A DNA stretch of 64,000 nucleotides from Effrenium voratum (GCA_963377175.1 CAUJNA010001522.1:1-64000), one strand, 5' to 3'. Positions 47,140 to 56,879 are shown, counted from the stretch's first letter. Numbers and translations are program-made. Notes: a model not told the origin generated them from the sequence alone.

Positions 47140-48354
47140 CTTGCAATCATCACCCAGCACGCCGCCAAAGCGTGAATCTGCACGATCGCATGCCCTGTCT
47201 GTGAACATCCCGAATGCAAGGATACCGGCAAATTGATCGGGTTGGTGAAGCCCATAGCCAAACAAATTTCCGGATGCGTGAAAAAACGTGGTCTTTGAAA
47301 CTCATCCCTTCTCAGATTACCCAGAATCTTCGCATTCCCATTTTGTACTTCTCTGAAAAGGTGTTGCCTGGTGTAACTCCTCATCATGGTCGTGGCCGGC
47401 AGGGGGGATTCCTTTGTGACAAGTCTTTGCTGAAGCACGACCTCTGAGGGGTTGGGGAGTCCGCTCAAACCATGCCCCATCTTCATCCAGATTCCTGCAT
47501 GTGCCCCAAAGAGAGCGAAGGAGATTGTGTTTTTTGTCATTGTCCCACGCAAACTGCACTGTCTCATGCACTGCGACTCCAACGAATCGACTTCTGTCCG
47601 CCGGCACAATCGTCTTCGTATTCAAGATTTCAGCGAAGATCATCACATAGTGACCGTTGGCCAGCTCTCCCAACAGAGTAGCTCTCCATGACCAATCTGT
47701 CCAGACCGGCGGGACATTCTCCAAAAGAAGGAAACTTGCACCAATCCGCTTGTTTGACTGTTGTCCGGAAAATCTCCATTGTCGTCTGAGACCATCCTTG
47801 CTGCCCACCTGCATGTGAAAACGTCACGCAAGGCCATGAAATAGTCACCACGTTCGTCCCTAGGATAGATGCTCCCATCCATGGATAATCTTGTTGCACA
47901 TTTGCAACCATGACACAGGATTCATTCAGGTTCTCCGCCGTAAGTCTGTGATCCACGAGTTTCATTCCATGCGTCTCCGCATATGATAAAGCCGCATCAT
48001 AGGATACATCCAAGGCCAATGGGCATGTCAAGGGATAGCCATGCAGCGCCATGAATCTTGCAGCATGTGCCCAACCACCTATACCCCCACAGAAAGGGGA
48101 AAAATGGTGTATCCCGGGAAATCACCCTGATTGAAAAGACTGAACTCGTGGCGCATGAAAATGGAGGATTCCAACGTCAAAAGCAAAATCCGGTCTCCGC
48201 CATCTTTCTCCAAAATGGTCCTGCGGTTTCCCGTCAGTGAAAAGGTCGCATGTCGATTCATTCCTACTCGAGCCACCATGCAATGCAAATCCAATGCAGT
48301 AGGAATATACATCTGAGTGATCATTTCACCATAATCTTGGACCTCACATACCAA
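47140..48354 (-). pseudogene. Cytosine-C5 DNA methyltransferase domain, frameshifted
   Basis: The canonical motifs appear in order on the minus strand: motif I HHFSPFCGGIGGWAHAARF (48107-48053); motif IV TISWPCVTFSHAGGQQG with the catalytic Cys at 47830-47828; motif VI FLLLENVPPVW (Glu codon 47721-47719); motif VIII TIVPADRSRFVGVAVHE (about 47611-47561); and the C-terminal motifs IX-X FFTHPEICLAMGF ... QTGHAIVQIHALAACW (about 47280-47150). The enzyme would transfer a methyl group to cytosine C5 in DNA. Frames change near 48110, 47810 and 47330. The N-terminal leader starting MVCEVQDYGEM is unassigned. Retrotransposons that have captured such enzymes have been described in dinoflagellates. Confidence 0.8.
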
Positions 48355-48407
48355 GAATTGCTCATCTCCTGAAATGCCGCAGATCTGGAACGAGGCAAAT
48401 GCGACTG

Positions 48408-48562
48408 CGCATATCTAGGGGTCGTTATTTTGCAGCCACACGCCTCCACGCAGCGTTTTAGACTTCGAATCCTTCGACGAGGTTGTTTCCTGGACGGACG
48501 AGTGCTAGGAGCCTCTCAGGTAGAATAGAATCCATTTGGGAAACCCCCTCTAAAGACAGAGG
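48408..48562 (-). repeat. Foldback arm flanking the LINE pair, right
   Basis: Inverted match of 33897-34060, with the same GGAAAC-type variant and ending CCCCCTCTAAAGACAGAG. The pair brackets both LINEs like terminal inverted repeats. Confidence 0.75.
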
Positions 48563-49206
48563 TGCTATGTTCTGTGTTCGCGCTTTCGCGCGGCGCAGTC
48601 TGCAGCGGAACTCCACGCGGGCAGCAACCAAAAAATGGTTGGTGCCTGTTTCCAGTTCCGAGGCACTTCGAAAACACAAGTGCCACTTCTTGTGTTTTCG
48701 AGCATCACATTCCTGCCCGGCATCGGAGCCGCGCCAGCCCGCCGACGTGGCTTGGATATGTTAAAACCCTCTAGGCCCCGTGCCTAAATTGGGAAGCTGT
48801 TCTGAGGTCTGTGTTAGTGTTGCTTACCAAGTTCCATTGATTGCCATTTGGCTCAAGACACAATTGAGGTTCAAGATCTGATGTGTAGCTGCGTTCACAC
48901 GTGATCGGCATTGAGAGCGGAAAACACTTCGCTTGCGCTGCATTTGTCAGGACCACTGTTGTAACTATCATTCCTTCTCCCTTACAACGTTTACACGGGT
49001 TCGGCTATAACGGCATCGTCCGTATACACCTTTCTACGTGGTTGGTATTACAGCTTGAGGGTTCGGTGCATAGCGTCCCACGGGACGTCACCTTGCCGTC
49101 TCTTGACAGGTTATCAGCCGTATCGACAAGCTCTACACTGGACAGAGAGACAGCTGGTTTATTGCGGGTACAGGGACAATAAAGGAACGATAACCTACAC
49201 AGTACA
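48563..49206 (+). promoter_or_regulatory. 5' region of the copia-like element, with a spliced-leader-like relic
   Basis: No gene seen. GCCATTTGGCTCAAG at 48843-48857 matches 15 of the last 16 bases of the dinoflagellate spliced leader (one T fewer). The 250 bases before the gag ATG may include part of a long terminal repeat or leader, but no second LTR exists here to compare with. Confidence 0.35.
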
Positions 49207-50694
49207 ATGGCGTCTTCAGCGAGCCCAAGTACTGCAACTTTTGGGAACAGCAGCTCAGAGGGATCCAACGGATTGATGGCTCTTCCTGCGGTGATGGATA
49301 TGATCGCAGATTCACAGGATGAACCTGGGAGCGGAGGATCCGCGCTATTCAGCGACATATCCACTCCCACAAGATCATGGAAGCAGATCGATGTTCATCA
49401 GGAGTCGAAGCAGAGAGAATCCCCGCCGAGAAGATCATCATCTTCGCCTGCGACACCACGGACGTCGCAGAAGGGCGTGAGATCGACATCGAAGGGTGGG
49501 AGGTCAAAATCACCCACCAGTGCAGATTTTCGCGCCGTGATCAAAGAGAAGAATAAGATGGAGGTGGAGATCGGGGAATATCAAAAGACACTTGATGAAA
49601 TGTCGGCAGCGATGGCGAATCTTCATCAAGAAGACTATGGAAGCACCATCCGGATCCAGGAGCTGGAAAGACGATGCGAGATTGCCAGCAAGCAGTCGGG
49701 ACATCTAGTGAGTCGCCACCAACACCACATGGCTGAGGCATGGCGCAAGTTTGAGGAAGAAGCCCAACAGATGCGCAAGGTGGAAATGAACGCATGTCAG
49801 TACGGGGAACAGAAAGACATGGAGTCGAATGTTATAATGCAACAGATGAGACAAGCTGAAGGAACTATCATGGAGCAAAAGCGGGAGATTGCAGTGATGA
49901 AATCCTACATGGCAAGCGAGAAGTCGGCCGCGCAGGAGTCAGCCATTCGTGCAAGTCAGATACACCGTGAAGCTTCACAGCAAATATCAGTTTATCAGCA
50001 ACAGATCAGAGGCATCAAATCGTCTACATCTATCGAGAAGTTCAACGAGGAGGAGATGGTCCAAAGTCTGAAATCACAGTTGGAGCACGCACTCGTCAAG
50101 CGCCCCGAGACGTACTCTATGGAAGACTCCAGGGCACAGCTGATGGCGAGACTGAATGACGTTACAGTATTTGCGGAACAAGAATCAAAGAGAGCAGAAT
50201 GTTTGCTTCGCGAGAAGGAAGAGATCGTCAAACAGTATGAATCCGACGTGTCGATGAAGGACCAGATGATTGCTGTCGAGGGTGGTCATCGTCAAGATGC
50301 GATCTTGGAGTTAGCCCAGGTCAAAGAAGCAAAACAAGAAGAACGGTGCACGATGGACGAGAAGTCGAAGGAGGCTGAGTACTGGAGATTGACAGCTAAG
50401 GGGGTGTACGGTGAGTACCTTGAAGAGATGCATGAGCTTCAGGGACAACTGAAGGAAAGGGAGGCGACGCTCAAGCAAGAAGAGAGTTTTGTTCGCCAAC
50501 TCGATGCTGACAATGAGGAACTACGTGCACACAAGAAGCTGGAGACACAGGAAGCCTCCAGCAGCAAAGATGGACATCGTGAACGAGCAGTAATGAAACG
50601 CGCTGAGGGAGGACCCCAAGCTAATTCAACTAGGGTAGACAAGAAGATGGCTGGGTTAGTCCCGTCATCGTCTTCAAATCTGACCCCTAACTAA
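49207..50694 (+). CDS. Coiled-coil gag-like protein of an LTR retrotransposon
   Basis: A 495-residue intact frame with a good ATG. The N-terminal 110 residues are Ser/Pro/Arg-rich and disordered (SPPRRSSSSPATPRTSQKGV). From about 120 to 460 there is nearly unbroken heptad helix rich in Glu, Gln, Lys and Met. No membrane or enzyme motif. It is followed 10 bases later by the next frame, so it may be a separate structural protein or the first part of a gag polyprotein. The AT-richer codon use matches the retroelements, not the viral modules. Confidence 0.55.
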   Translation: MASSASPSTATFGNSSSEGSNGLMALPAVMDMIADSQDEPGSGGSALFSDISTPTRSWKQIDVHQESKQRESPPRRSSSSPATPRTSQKGVRSTSKGGRSKSPTSADFRAVIKEKNKMEVEIGEYQKTLDEMSAAMANLHQEDYGSTIRIQELERRCEIASKQSGHLVSRHQHHMAEAWRKFEEEAQQMRKVEMNACQYGEQKDMESNVIMQQMRQAEGTIMEQKREIAVMKSYMASEKSAAQESAIRASQIHREASQQISVYQQQIRGIKSSTSIEKFNEEEMVQSLKSQLEHALVKRPETYSMEDSRAQLMARLNDVTVFAEQESKRAECLLREKEEIVKQYESDVSMKDQMIAVEGGHRQDAILELAQVKEAKQEERCTMDEKSKEAEYWRLTAKGVYGEYLEEMHELQGQLKEREATLKQEESFVRQLDADNEELRAHKKLETQEASSSKDGHRERAVMKRAEGGPQANSTRVDKKMAGLVPSSSSNLTPN

Positions 50695-50704
50695 TTCGTC
50701 GCTG

Positions 50705-52595
50705 ATGCCAGGTTCGATTCTCTTTCCGTCTTTTGGTGATCCAATGATCGATGTACACCTATCCCAGATGCAAGGGGTTGTCGGACATGTCCCACAATCC
50801 ACTACTGCGACTGGTGGCGGTGATGGAGGGGGAAACAACGGTACTACGCCCCCATTGGATTACGGTGGATTCTCACCTAATGGAAATAGGCAGGGAGCAA
50901 GTCGACGTCAGTTGAGCCTCACAGGTGGCGGAGGAGGACCTCCGGATGACCCACCCGATGATGAGGACGAGGACGACGACGACGAAGAGGATGAAGAAGA
51001 CGAGGAAGAAGAAGAGGAAGAAGATAACAATCGGACACGGAGGAGACGAAGAAGATCGAGAGATGATCGAGAGATCAAGAACGATAGACCGAGGATCTCG
51101 AGGAAAGAGGCTGAGAGGGTATCTATTCCTGCTTGGCCGAAGATCCACCAACTTGATAACTGGAAGATGCAACTGCTGATGAATGTTCTGAGCGCATGCG
51201 CAGATCCAGATACCGACACATGGACAAAATGGTTGGAACAAGCTCTTGGGTTAAACCCAGACCTGAATATGCTTAGCGATTCAGGTGGCGACAGATTTGC
51301 TACGATAGATATTAAGATGGCCATGGGCATGCAGAACATGTTGAAACAAGCACCTGACGAAGCCAAAGACGTGTACCTCGACGCTACGCGGCACTCGGAA
51401 CTACGACATCAACAAGGGGTGATCGTGAAGGGACGAGAGTTGGTGGCATTGGTTATGCAATCATTCAGAACATCTGATAGGACGGATCTTGTCTACCACA
51501 TCCTTATTCAACCTTGACTTTCCTGGAGACAAGAACTTGGTTATGTTCAGGAACAAGTGGTATGATTTGCTGCTGAAGATGAGGAGCGAGGACAGACCCA
51601 GTAAGTTGGCTCTCAGAGATATCCTTTACAGGAAGATCAAGGGGAGCAAGAAGATGGAATTCGGCCTCAATGCCTACCATAGACTACCGGACAAGCATCC
51701 TCAGAAGACGTACGAATTCTTATTGGCGCTGATCGACCATCAGATCAAGGCGGATCGGGAGGACCTGATGCTTGACATGAAGGAGAGATCGGTCAAGTCG
51801 ATGATGAAGTCAGGCGGAAGAGATGCGGCTCCAGCCACTGGCAAACAGGAGAACCAGGGTGGCAAGGGCAGAAAGGGGAAACCCGGCGGACCTGATGCTG
51901 CTCCTGTGCTCTCAAAAGCCAAGGCAAAGGGCCACGCTGGCAAGAACGGCAAGTCCGACGGTGCCAGCGATAGAGGCAAGAGTCCGGGCGGAGGCAAGGA
52001 CAACCCCTGTTGGTATCACTTCAAATCGGCGAAGGGATGCGTGAAAGGAAATGAATGCACATTTTCCCACAGCAAGAAGACGGAGCACAAGCTGGAGAAC
52101 ATGCCCAAGGGGAAAGGAAAGGGTAAGTCCAAATCCAGATCGTCGTCACCGAAGAGGGATGATGGAGCATGCTTCGCATTTCAGAAGGGGAAGTGCGACA
52201 GGGGGAGCGCTTGCAAGTACAGGCGCGAGCTCATCAAGAACAATTCAGCTCCGGCAACGTCAAGCGACAAGGCGCAAGCCAAGTCGAAGGCTGCCGCAAA
52301 GGCCGCAGCACCAGCTATTGCAAGGAGGGCCATCGCGATGCCTGCGATAGTCCTGAAGCAATCGGCTCCTGCGGGAAAGGTCAGCTTCAAGAAGGACGTT
52401 GACCAGGTCGAACCGGATGAAGCCGAGACCGTCTACCACGAGCATGATGACGACGCGATGAGCGAATCATCGAGATGGTCTGGCGAGTCCGAGATCCCCG
52501 AAGGAAGTACTCGATGTCGACGAGAATGGGGAGATCACCTATCTCGAAGACGAGAGAAGGCAATGGGAACGAAAAGAGGAATGGTATGGTTATGA
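50705..52595 (+). CDS. Gag with two CCCH zinc fingers, one frameshift
   Basis: It starts MPGSILFPSFGDPMIDVHLS. A very acidic run (DDEDEDDDDEEDEEDEE, about residues 80-97) precedes a basic run (RTRRRRRRSRDDR). A helical gag core (about 150-270) crosses a frame change near 51480-51517 and continues as LFNLDFPGDKNLVMFRNKWY. Two zinc fingers follow: CWYHFKSAKGCVKGNECTFS-H (about 52010-52070) and CFAFQKGKCDRGSACKYRR (about 52170-52225), the latter with Arg in place of the last His. CCCH fingers instead of the usual CCHC knuckle would bind the RNA genome. Confidence 0.65.
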
Positions 52596-53214
52596 GGACA
52601 GTGAGGGCGAAAATACTGAGAGAGGTGGTAGACGACATATACAAGAAACACTACTTCCCGGTGAGCAAGGAGAGCAGCATAATGTTCGAATATGATCAGG
52701 ACAAGGATGAAATCAGGGAATCGGCTGTCGACTGGAAGAAGCAGCATGGTTTGCCGAAGAACGTTTTCGCCATGTCAACGTGCATCAGTAAACGGGTGAA
52801 ATGGTTGATGGATACCGGATGTGGTCATGATCTCATCGGACGAGCCAAGGCGAAAAGCCTGGGTGTCGACATCGTGAAAGATGATGACGAGATCGTGTTC
52901 CAGACCGCGAATGGTTCCACATCTACGTCCGACGTGGCCAAGATAGTCGTGGGCGAATTGGACAGACTGTCGAGCCGCACGTGTTGGATGAGACACCCAC
53001 GGTATTGTCAGTAGGGAGGAGATGCATGAAGATGGGTTATGCATTTCACTGGATGCCTGGTAAACTACCTTTCATGGTTACACCAAAGCAGGGATTCGTG
53101 CACTTGCAGGTCAAGGACGACATCCCATACCTCGTGAGTGATGGTAAGCTTCGGAGTAACAGGCATCGCCCTAGACGACCTCAAAGTCTTGGCGATGGTA
53201 ACGAACGACGAGGC
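52475..53214 (+). pseudogene. Retropepsin-like protease and start of pol, truncated
   Basis: The active-site motif is VKWLMDTGCGHDLIGRAKA (about 52795-52850). The second half, after a one-base frame change near 52970, reads TVLSVGRRCMKMGYAFHWMP and ends with DIPYL near 53133. The pattern is that of copia-like protease in this kind of element. The sequence then stops at a junction with helicase sequence near 53230, so integrase, reverse transcriptase and the 3' LTR are missing. Confidence 0.65.
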
Positions 53215-53244
53215 AGATCAAGGGGGTGACGATGACAACGAAGA

Positions 53245-53900
53245 CGGCAGACCGCTGGGTGCGCAGGCGTGCGCCGGCAGCGCGCAAAAGCTGGACTGGC
53301 TGGTGGTGAAGGAGATCACCAGCTGGACATGGCGCTCTGGGCGGACCTGGCCTACGTGGGGCTGAACGCCGACGTGAAGTTCCTGCTGCTGGGAGTGCTG
53401 GACTCCTGGGCCGGGCGGCCCATCAGCGCGCCGTTGGAGACAGCCACCTGCCGGCGGGCACAGGCACGAGCTTGAAGTGGCTGCGGGTCGGCGAGGAGGC
53501 GTGCCCCACGCTGGAGCAGGCCAAGGCGAGGCTGAAGGAGCCCTCCAAGCCCGGGTGGACATGGTCATCAGCCACAGCAAGCGCATGGCCGTCAACGCAG
53601 CGGCGAACCGGGCCCTGGCGCCGGCCTCAAAGCTCCTAGAGCTGGAGACACAAGTCATCCATAGATTTGGTCGCCAAACAACCAATGGGTGTACTGCGCC
53701 CCAAAACAGCCCGCAGAGCATGAGGCGGGGCTGCGCCTCATCGGGGCCGGCGGAAAGATACTCAAGGGCGTCTTTGTGGCCGTGGCGGAAGTGGAGACAA
53801 CGGATGAGGGCCTCACCCTCCACAACCGCGTCGCCTGGACCTGGAGTTACTGTACGTGGGCGCCTCAAGGGCCACGAGCTCCGAGCTGCTGAGGCGGCCT
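53245..53900 (+). pseudogene. Superfamily 1 (Pif1/RecD-like) helicase remnant, right copy
   Basis: Broken plus-strand frames give QKLDWLVVKEIT (motif II with Lys for Glu), ALWADLAYVGLNADVKFLLL, FLKWLRVGEEACPTLEQAKA-like sequence, DMVISHSKRMAVNAAANRAL and, nearer the end, LRLIGAGGKILKGVFVAVAE. It is inverted relative to 13642-14230 and also points outward to its repeat arm. It extends further towards the helicase C-terminus than the left copy. Confidence 0.65.
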
Positions 53901-54180
53901 AGCCGAACGGGCAGCACGGCGCCTCCAGGGGCTCCAGCATGAGGTGGCGCACCTCAAAGAGCCCCACTGCCTGCCCATCAGCCACACGTGCCGGGCCTCC
54001 ACAAGCGCGCGGCCCCTGCGGCGCGCGAACCGCGCGGTTGCCGGCCGGGTCCCAGAAGAGGCAGCGCTCCAAGTCAATCTTGCACTTGGCGCTCACCTTG
54101 ACGGCGCGCTGCAGCTGGCTCTCAAGCTCGGTGCGGGCGGCCCCCAGAAAGGGCTTCTGAAGATGATCATGTTGTCGATG
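53900..54180 (-). pseudogene. Unidentified reading-frame remnant beside the right arm
   Basis: On the minus strand, frames read MIIF from about 54165 and continue SAKCKIDLERCLFWDPAGNR and GLFEVRHLMLEPLEAPCC, with one or two frame changes. It is convergent with the helicase. No family is recognised. The left arm has no clear counterpart. Confidence 0.35.
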
Positions 54181-54227
54181 AAGTAGTAAGGAAAGGCTGC
54201 CTATACACCCCTAATTATTTGGCATTT

Positions 54228-55003
54228 TTGGTTGCAAAACAGCCAAATTCTTCAACCTGCTGAACGTTTTTCCGATGTCACCGGTCAATGTCACCACTCC
54301 GTTTTTGGTGCAAAAAGTGCTGAAAACGGCGAAGTCCGAAAAGTGCGTTTTTTCGTGTCCGGCGTCAAAAGTGCTGCCCGGGGCTCCAAATTCGCTCGTT
54401 TTCCTCCGACAACCTGCTCCAGGTGTTTGCAGTGCTCCGAAATCCGTGTTCTGCCTCGAAAAACCTGCGAATTCCAGCCCGCCGAGCTTGTCACCGCCGA
54501 TGTCACCGGTCTCTAACACGTCAGCCCGCCGAGGCACGGCCCCAGAGCCAGCCAGTGTCTGACGCGCCAGCCGAGGTGCACGTCAGCCCGCCGAGGCTGT
54601 TCCACGTAACGCGTCAGCCCGCCGAGCTCGTCACCGCCGATGTCACCGGTCTCTAACACGTCAGCCCGCCGAGGCCCCGGGAGGAATCGAGCCTCCGAAA
54701 CGTCGCTACGGAGAGCAAAGCAACGCTTAAACCATCTCACCATGGGCTCTCGCTACCTGTCCAAAACGGCGCTTTTTGGCCCAAAAACTTTAGAAGCAGT
54801 TTCTCAAACAGTGAGAATCTGCCGCTCTCTTTGGGGCCGAAAAGTGCGCAAAAGGCTTGGAAAAGCGAGTTCTCTGGCGACCTCGCTCCAGGCCGAAGTC
54901 GGATTGGGGCCTGGTGCGGACCTGGTGCGGGCCCTCTCTGCAGCGAATTTAAAGAAGCTCACCGTTTGAGCTCCTTCAGCAAAGTCTTCGAAGTGTGTTA
55001 AAA
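54228..55003 (-). repeat. Right arm of the 42-kb inverted repeat
   Basis: Inverted partner of 12722-13466. It includes the TGTCTAACACGTC-type units of CGTCAGCCCGCCGAG, the inverted tRNA-like block at 54672-54745, GGGCTCTCGCTACCTGTCCA, and the outer CTTCGAAGTGTGTTAAAA. Just inside, AGTAGTAAGGAAAGGCTGCC at 54184-54203 also matches the left side (13648-13668), so pairing extends a little inward. A GGTGCGGACCTGGTGCGGGC insert near 54910 is unique to this arm. Confidence 0.7.
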
Positions 55004-55074
55004 AAACACACACATGCCCCGTTACAAATTCCACGCCAACGTGCGGGCCTGGTGCGGGCCTGGTGCGGCCCTGG

Positions 55075-55162
55075 CAATCCTGTGTTGGCCACAGGATTGC
55101 TGCCTCAATCCTGCGGCACACACAGGATTGCTCCGGCCATTCCTGTCGCCACAGCAGGATTG
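55075..55162. repeat. Hairpin triplet at the 3' end of methyltransferase 1
   Basis: Three hairpins at 55075-55099, 55106-55130 and 55138-55162 with stem CAATCCTG/CAGGATTG (the last with one mismatch, CATTCCTG). The stop codon of the minus-strand gene (55105-55107) overlaps the middle hairpin. The same arrangement is found in copy 2 at 29318-29405 with different loops. Confidence 0.85.
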
Positions 55163-55911
55163 CCCTGATGCAGCACCAGCAGCTCTGGCTTGGAGCTGTT
55201 CTTGCCCGAGCACAGCCTTGTGATGGAGCCGGCCCTGCTGTAGAGCTCCCAGGCTTCAGGCACGTCGTTTATGCTTACGAGGAAGGGCAGGCCGCTTGCG
55301 AAGAGCGCGTCTCGGAGCTCCGAGTGGAAGGCCAGGTCATGCCCCCGCCTTCTCGTGCCATAGTAGTTCATGCTGCGGCCTGGGAAGATGTAGGGAGGAT
55401 CGGCATAGATACAATGCCGCGGCGCTTGGCTGGGCAGAGCGCGTAGATATGCCAGCGCGTCCTGGCATCGCACTGTCACATTTCTCGGAGGCCGCTGCAG
55501 ACGCCGCACGCTGCTCAGGGCCAGTGGCCGCTGCTGTGTGAAGGAGCCCCACTTTCCCGAGAAGCTGTTGCGCAGCAGGACGTGCGAGCAGGCAGCCCGA
55601 CGCCCGGCGCGGCCTCTCTGAGTGCCCGGCAGGAGGCGACTGAAGTAGAAGAGCCTGTCTATCTTGCGTCCAGCCAGGCGCAGTAAGGAGCGCAGGAAGA
55701 CCGGGTCTTGCCTTAAGTAGCAGCGGTGCAGGTTTGCGACGGGCTCGAAGGCGTCGACGCCGCGCACCGCCAGGGCCGGACGCCGGGTTGCGAGGTAGTA
55801 CTCCAGCTTTCCAGAGCCGAAGAAGGGAGAGTGAAGCACGGCGACGTCCCCCAGCAGCCGGTCCACGTGTGGGGCCAACCACGATTTGCTTCCCATGTAC
55901 TTCAGCCGCAT
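55105..55911 (-). CDS. D12-class DNA adenine-N6 methyltransferase, copy 1
   Basis: A 268-residue intact frame from ATG at 55911 (MRLKYMGSKSWLAPHVDRLL), chosen by alignment with copy 2; an ATG at 55929 would add six residues. Cofactor loop HSPFFGSGKLEYYLATR (about residues 27-43), acidic strand GVDAFEPVANL (about 50-60) and catalytic IYADPPYIFPG (about 166-176) are all intact. It would methylate adenine N6 in DNA, plausibly to mark or protect viral genomes. It is divergent from the ATPase across a 70-base gap that should contain both promoters. Confidence 0.8.
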   Translation of the reverse strand: MRLKYMGSKSWLAPHVDRLLGDVAVLHSPFFGSGKLEYYLATRRPALAVRGVDAFEPVANLHRCYLRQDPVFLRSLLRLAGRKIDRLFYFSRLLPGTQRGRAGRRAACSHVLLRNSFSGKWGSFTQQRPLALSSVRRLQRPPRNVTVRCQDALAYLRALPSQAPRHCIYADPPYIFPGRSMNYYGTRRRGHDLAFHSELRDALFASGLPFLVSINDVPEAWELYSRAGSITRLCSGKNSSKPELLVLHQGNPAVATGMAGAILCVPQD

Positions 55912-55981
55912 GCCAGCCTTTAGATTCATCCCGGTCTCACTGCCCGGCTTCCCGTCGAATTTGGGAAGTAAGGCAAAGGAG

Positions 55982-56773
55982 ATGGGGAAGATCAAGCTGT
56001 TTCCTACGGCAGAGTACAGCAGCAAACAGCCCTCGGACCCCGTGGTGCCCCTGGTACCATGTACGGGCATCTTCCTCGGCCCCAGCAAGTCCGGCAAAAC
56101 CGTGGCGCTGATCAGCATGATTCTGGAGCAATACCGCGGAGTCTTCGAGAAAATCTATATCTTCAGTCCGTCCATCAATATCGACGACGGCTGGATCCCC
56201 GTCAAGAAGTACATAGAGGAGGACCTGGGGGTGAATACCGAACGGGAGAGGGCCTACTACGACGAGTGGGACGAGGCAGCGCTGCGGGACATCATCCAGA
56301 GGCAGCGCAAGATCACCGAGACATCCAAGAAGTTGGAGATGAAGAAGCTGTATCAGGTGCTGATAATCTGCGACGACTTCGCAGATAGCCCACAGCTGCA
56401 CAAGGCCCACGGCGCCCTGGACACGCTCTTTATCAGGGGTCGGCACCTCCAAATCAGCACCTGGGTGAGCTCACAGAAGCTGAGACTAATCAGCGCAGCC
56501 GTGCGGGTCAATCAGCAATTCCTCTGCTGCTGGAGGCTGCGCAACCAGCACGAGCTGGAGGCCGTCATCGAAGAGCTCAGCGCCCTGCTGCCGAAGGACA
56601 AGCTGCACAGGATCTACGAGCAGGCGACCCGAGAGCCCTACAGCTTCCTCTTCGTCTACTACCTCAAGCCAAAGAATGAGATGTTCTACTTGCGCTTCGA
56701 AGAGCGCTTCGCTCTGGAAAAAGAAGCCGATGGGAGCGGCGCTCAGCTTCCTGGGCCAGAAGCTGTTCGCTAG
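55982..56773 (+). CDS. Genome-packaging ATPase (FtsK/HerA, A32-like)
   Basis: A 263-residue intact frame, MGKIKLFPTAEYSSKQPSDP at the start. Walker A GIFLGPSKSGKTVAL (about residues 31-45), Walker B YQVLIICDDFADS (about 126-138) and a following Gln/Ser segment STWVSSQKLRL (about 163-173) match packaging ATPases of Polintons and related viruses. These enzymes pump DNA into a preformed capsid. The start is the ATG kept in copy 2; a longer frame begins at 55886 but overlaps the divergent gene. The penton gene follows after about 106 bases. Confidence 0.85.
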   Translation: MGKIKLFPTAEYSSKQPSDPVVPLVPCTGIFLGPSKSGKTVALISMILEQYRGVFEKIYIFSPSINIDDGWIPVKKYIEEDLGVNTERERAYYDEWDEAALRDIIQRQRKITETSKKLEMKKLYQVLIICDDFADSPQLHKAHGALDTLFIRGRHLQISTWVSSQKLRLISAAVRVNQQFLCCWRLRNQHELEAVIEELSALLPKDKLHRIYEQATREPYSFLFVYYLKPKNEMFYLRFEERFALEKEADGSGAQLPGPEAVR

Positions 56774-56879
56774 CTCTACGCTCATCAATGCGAGGTGCGA
56801 GAATATCTCCTGCTGCACCTCCGTCGCAGCAGTCCAGCCGCCCGTCGTTCGCAGAACGGGTGGCTTCCTAAAGAAAAGA

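Larger units (their letters stand above)
41625..48380 (-). mobile_element. LINE-type retrotransposon 2, carrying a cytosine methyltransferase
   Basis: On the minus strand: cytosine-C5 methyltransferase (48354-47140), an uncharacterised segment (47041-46345), endonuclease (46351-about 45000), reverse transcriptase (45134-43100), zinc module (about 43060) and RNase H with C-terminal tail (42830-41644). The order after the methyltransferase is the same as in LINE 1, with low sequence identity, so these are two families. Several frameshifts. It starts next to the inverted foldback arm at 48408-48562. Confidence 0.8.
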
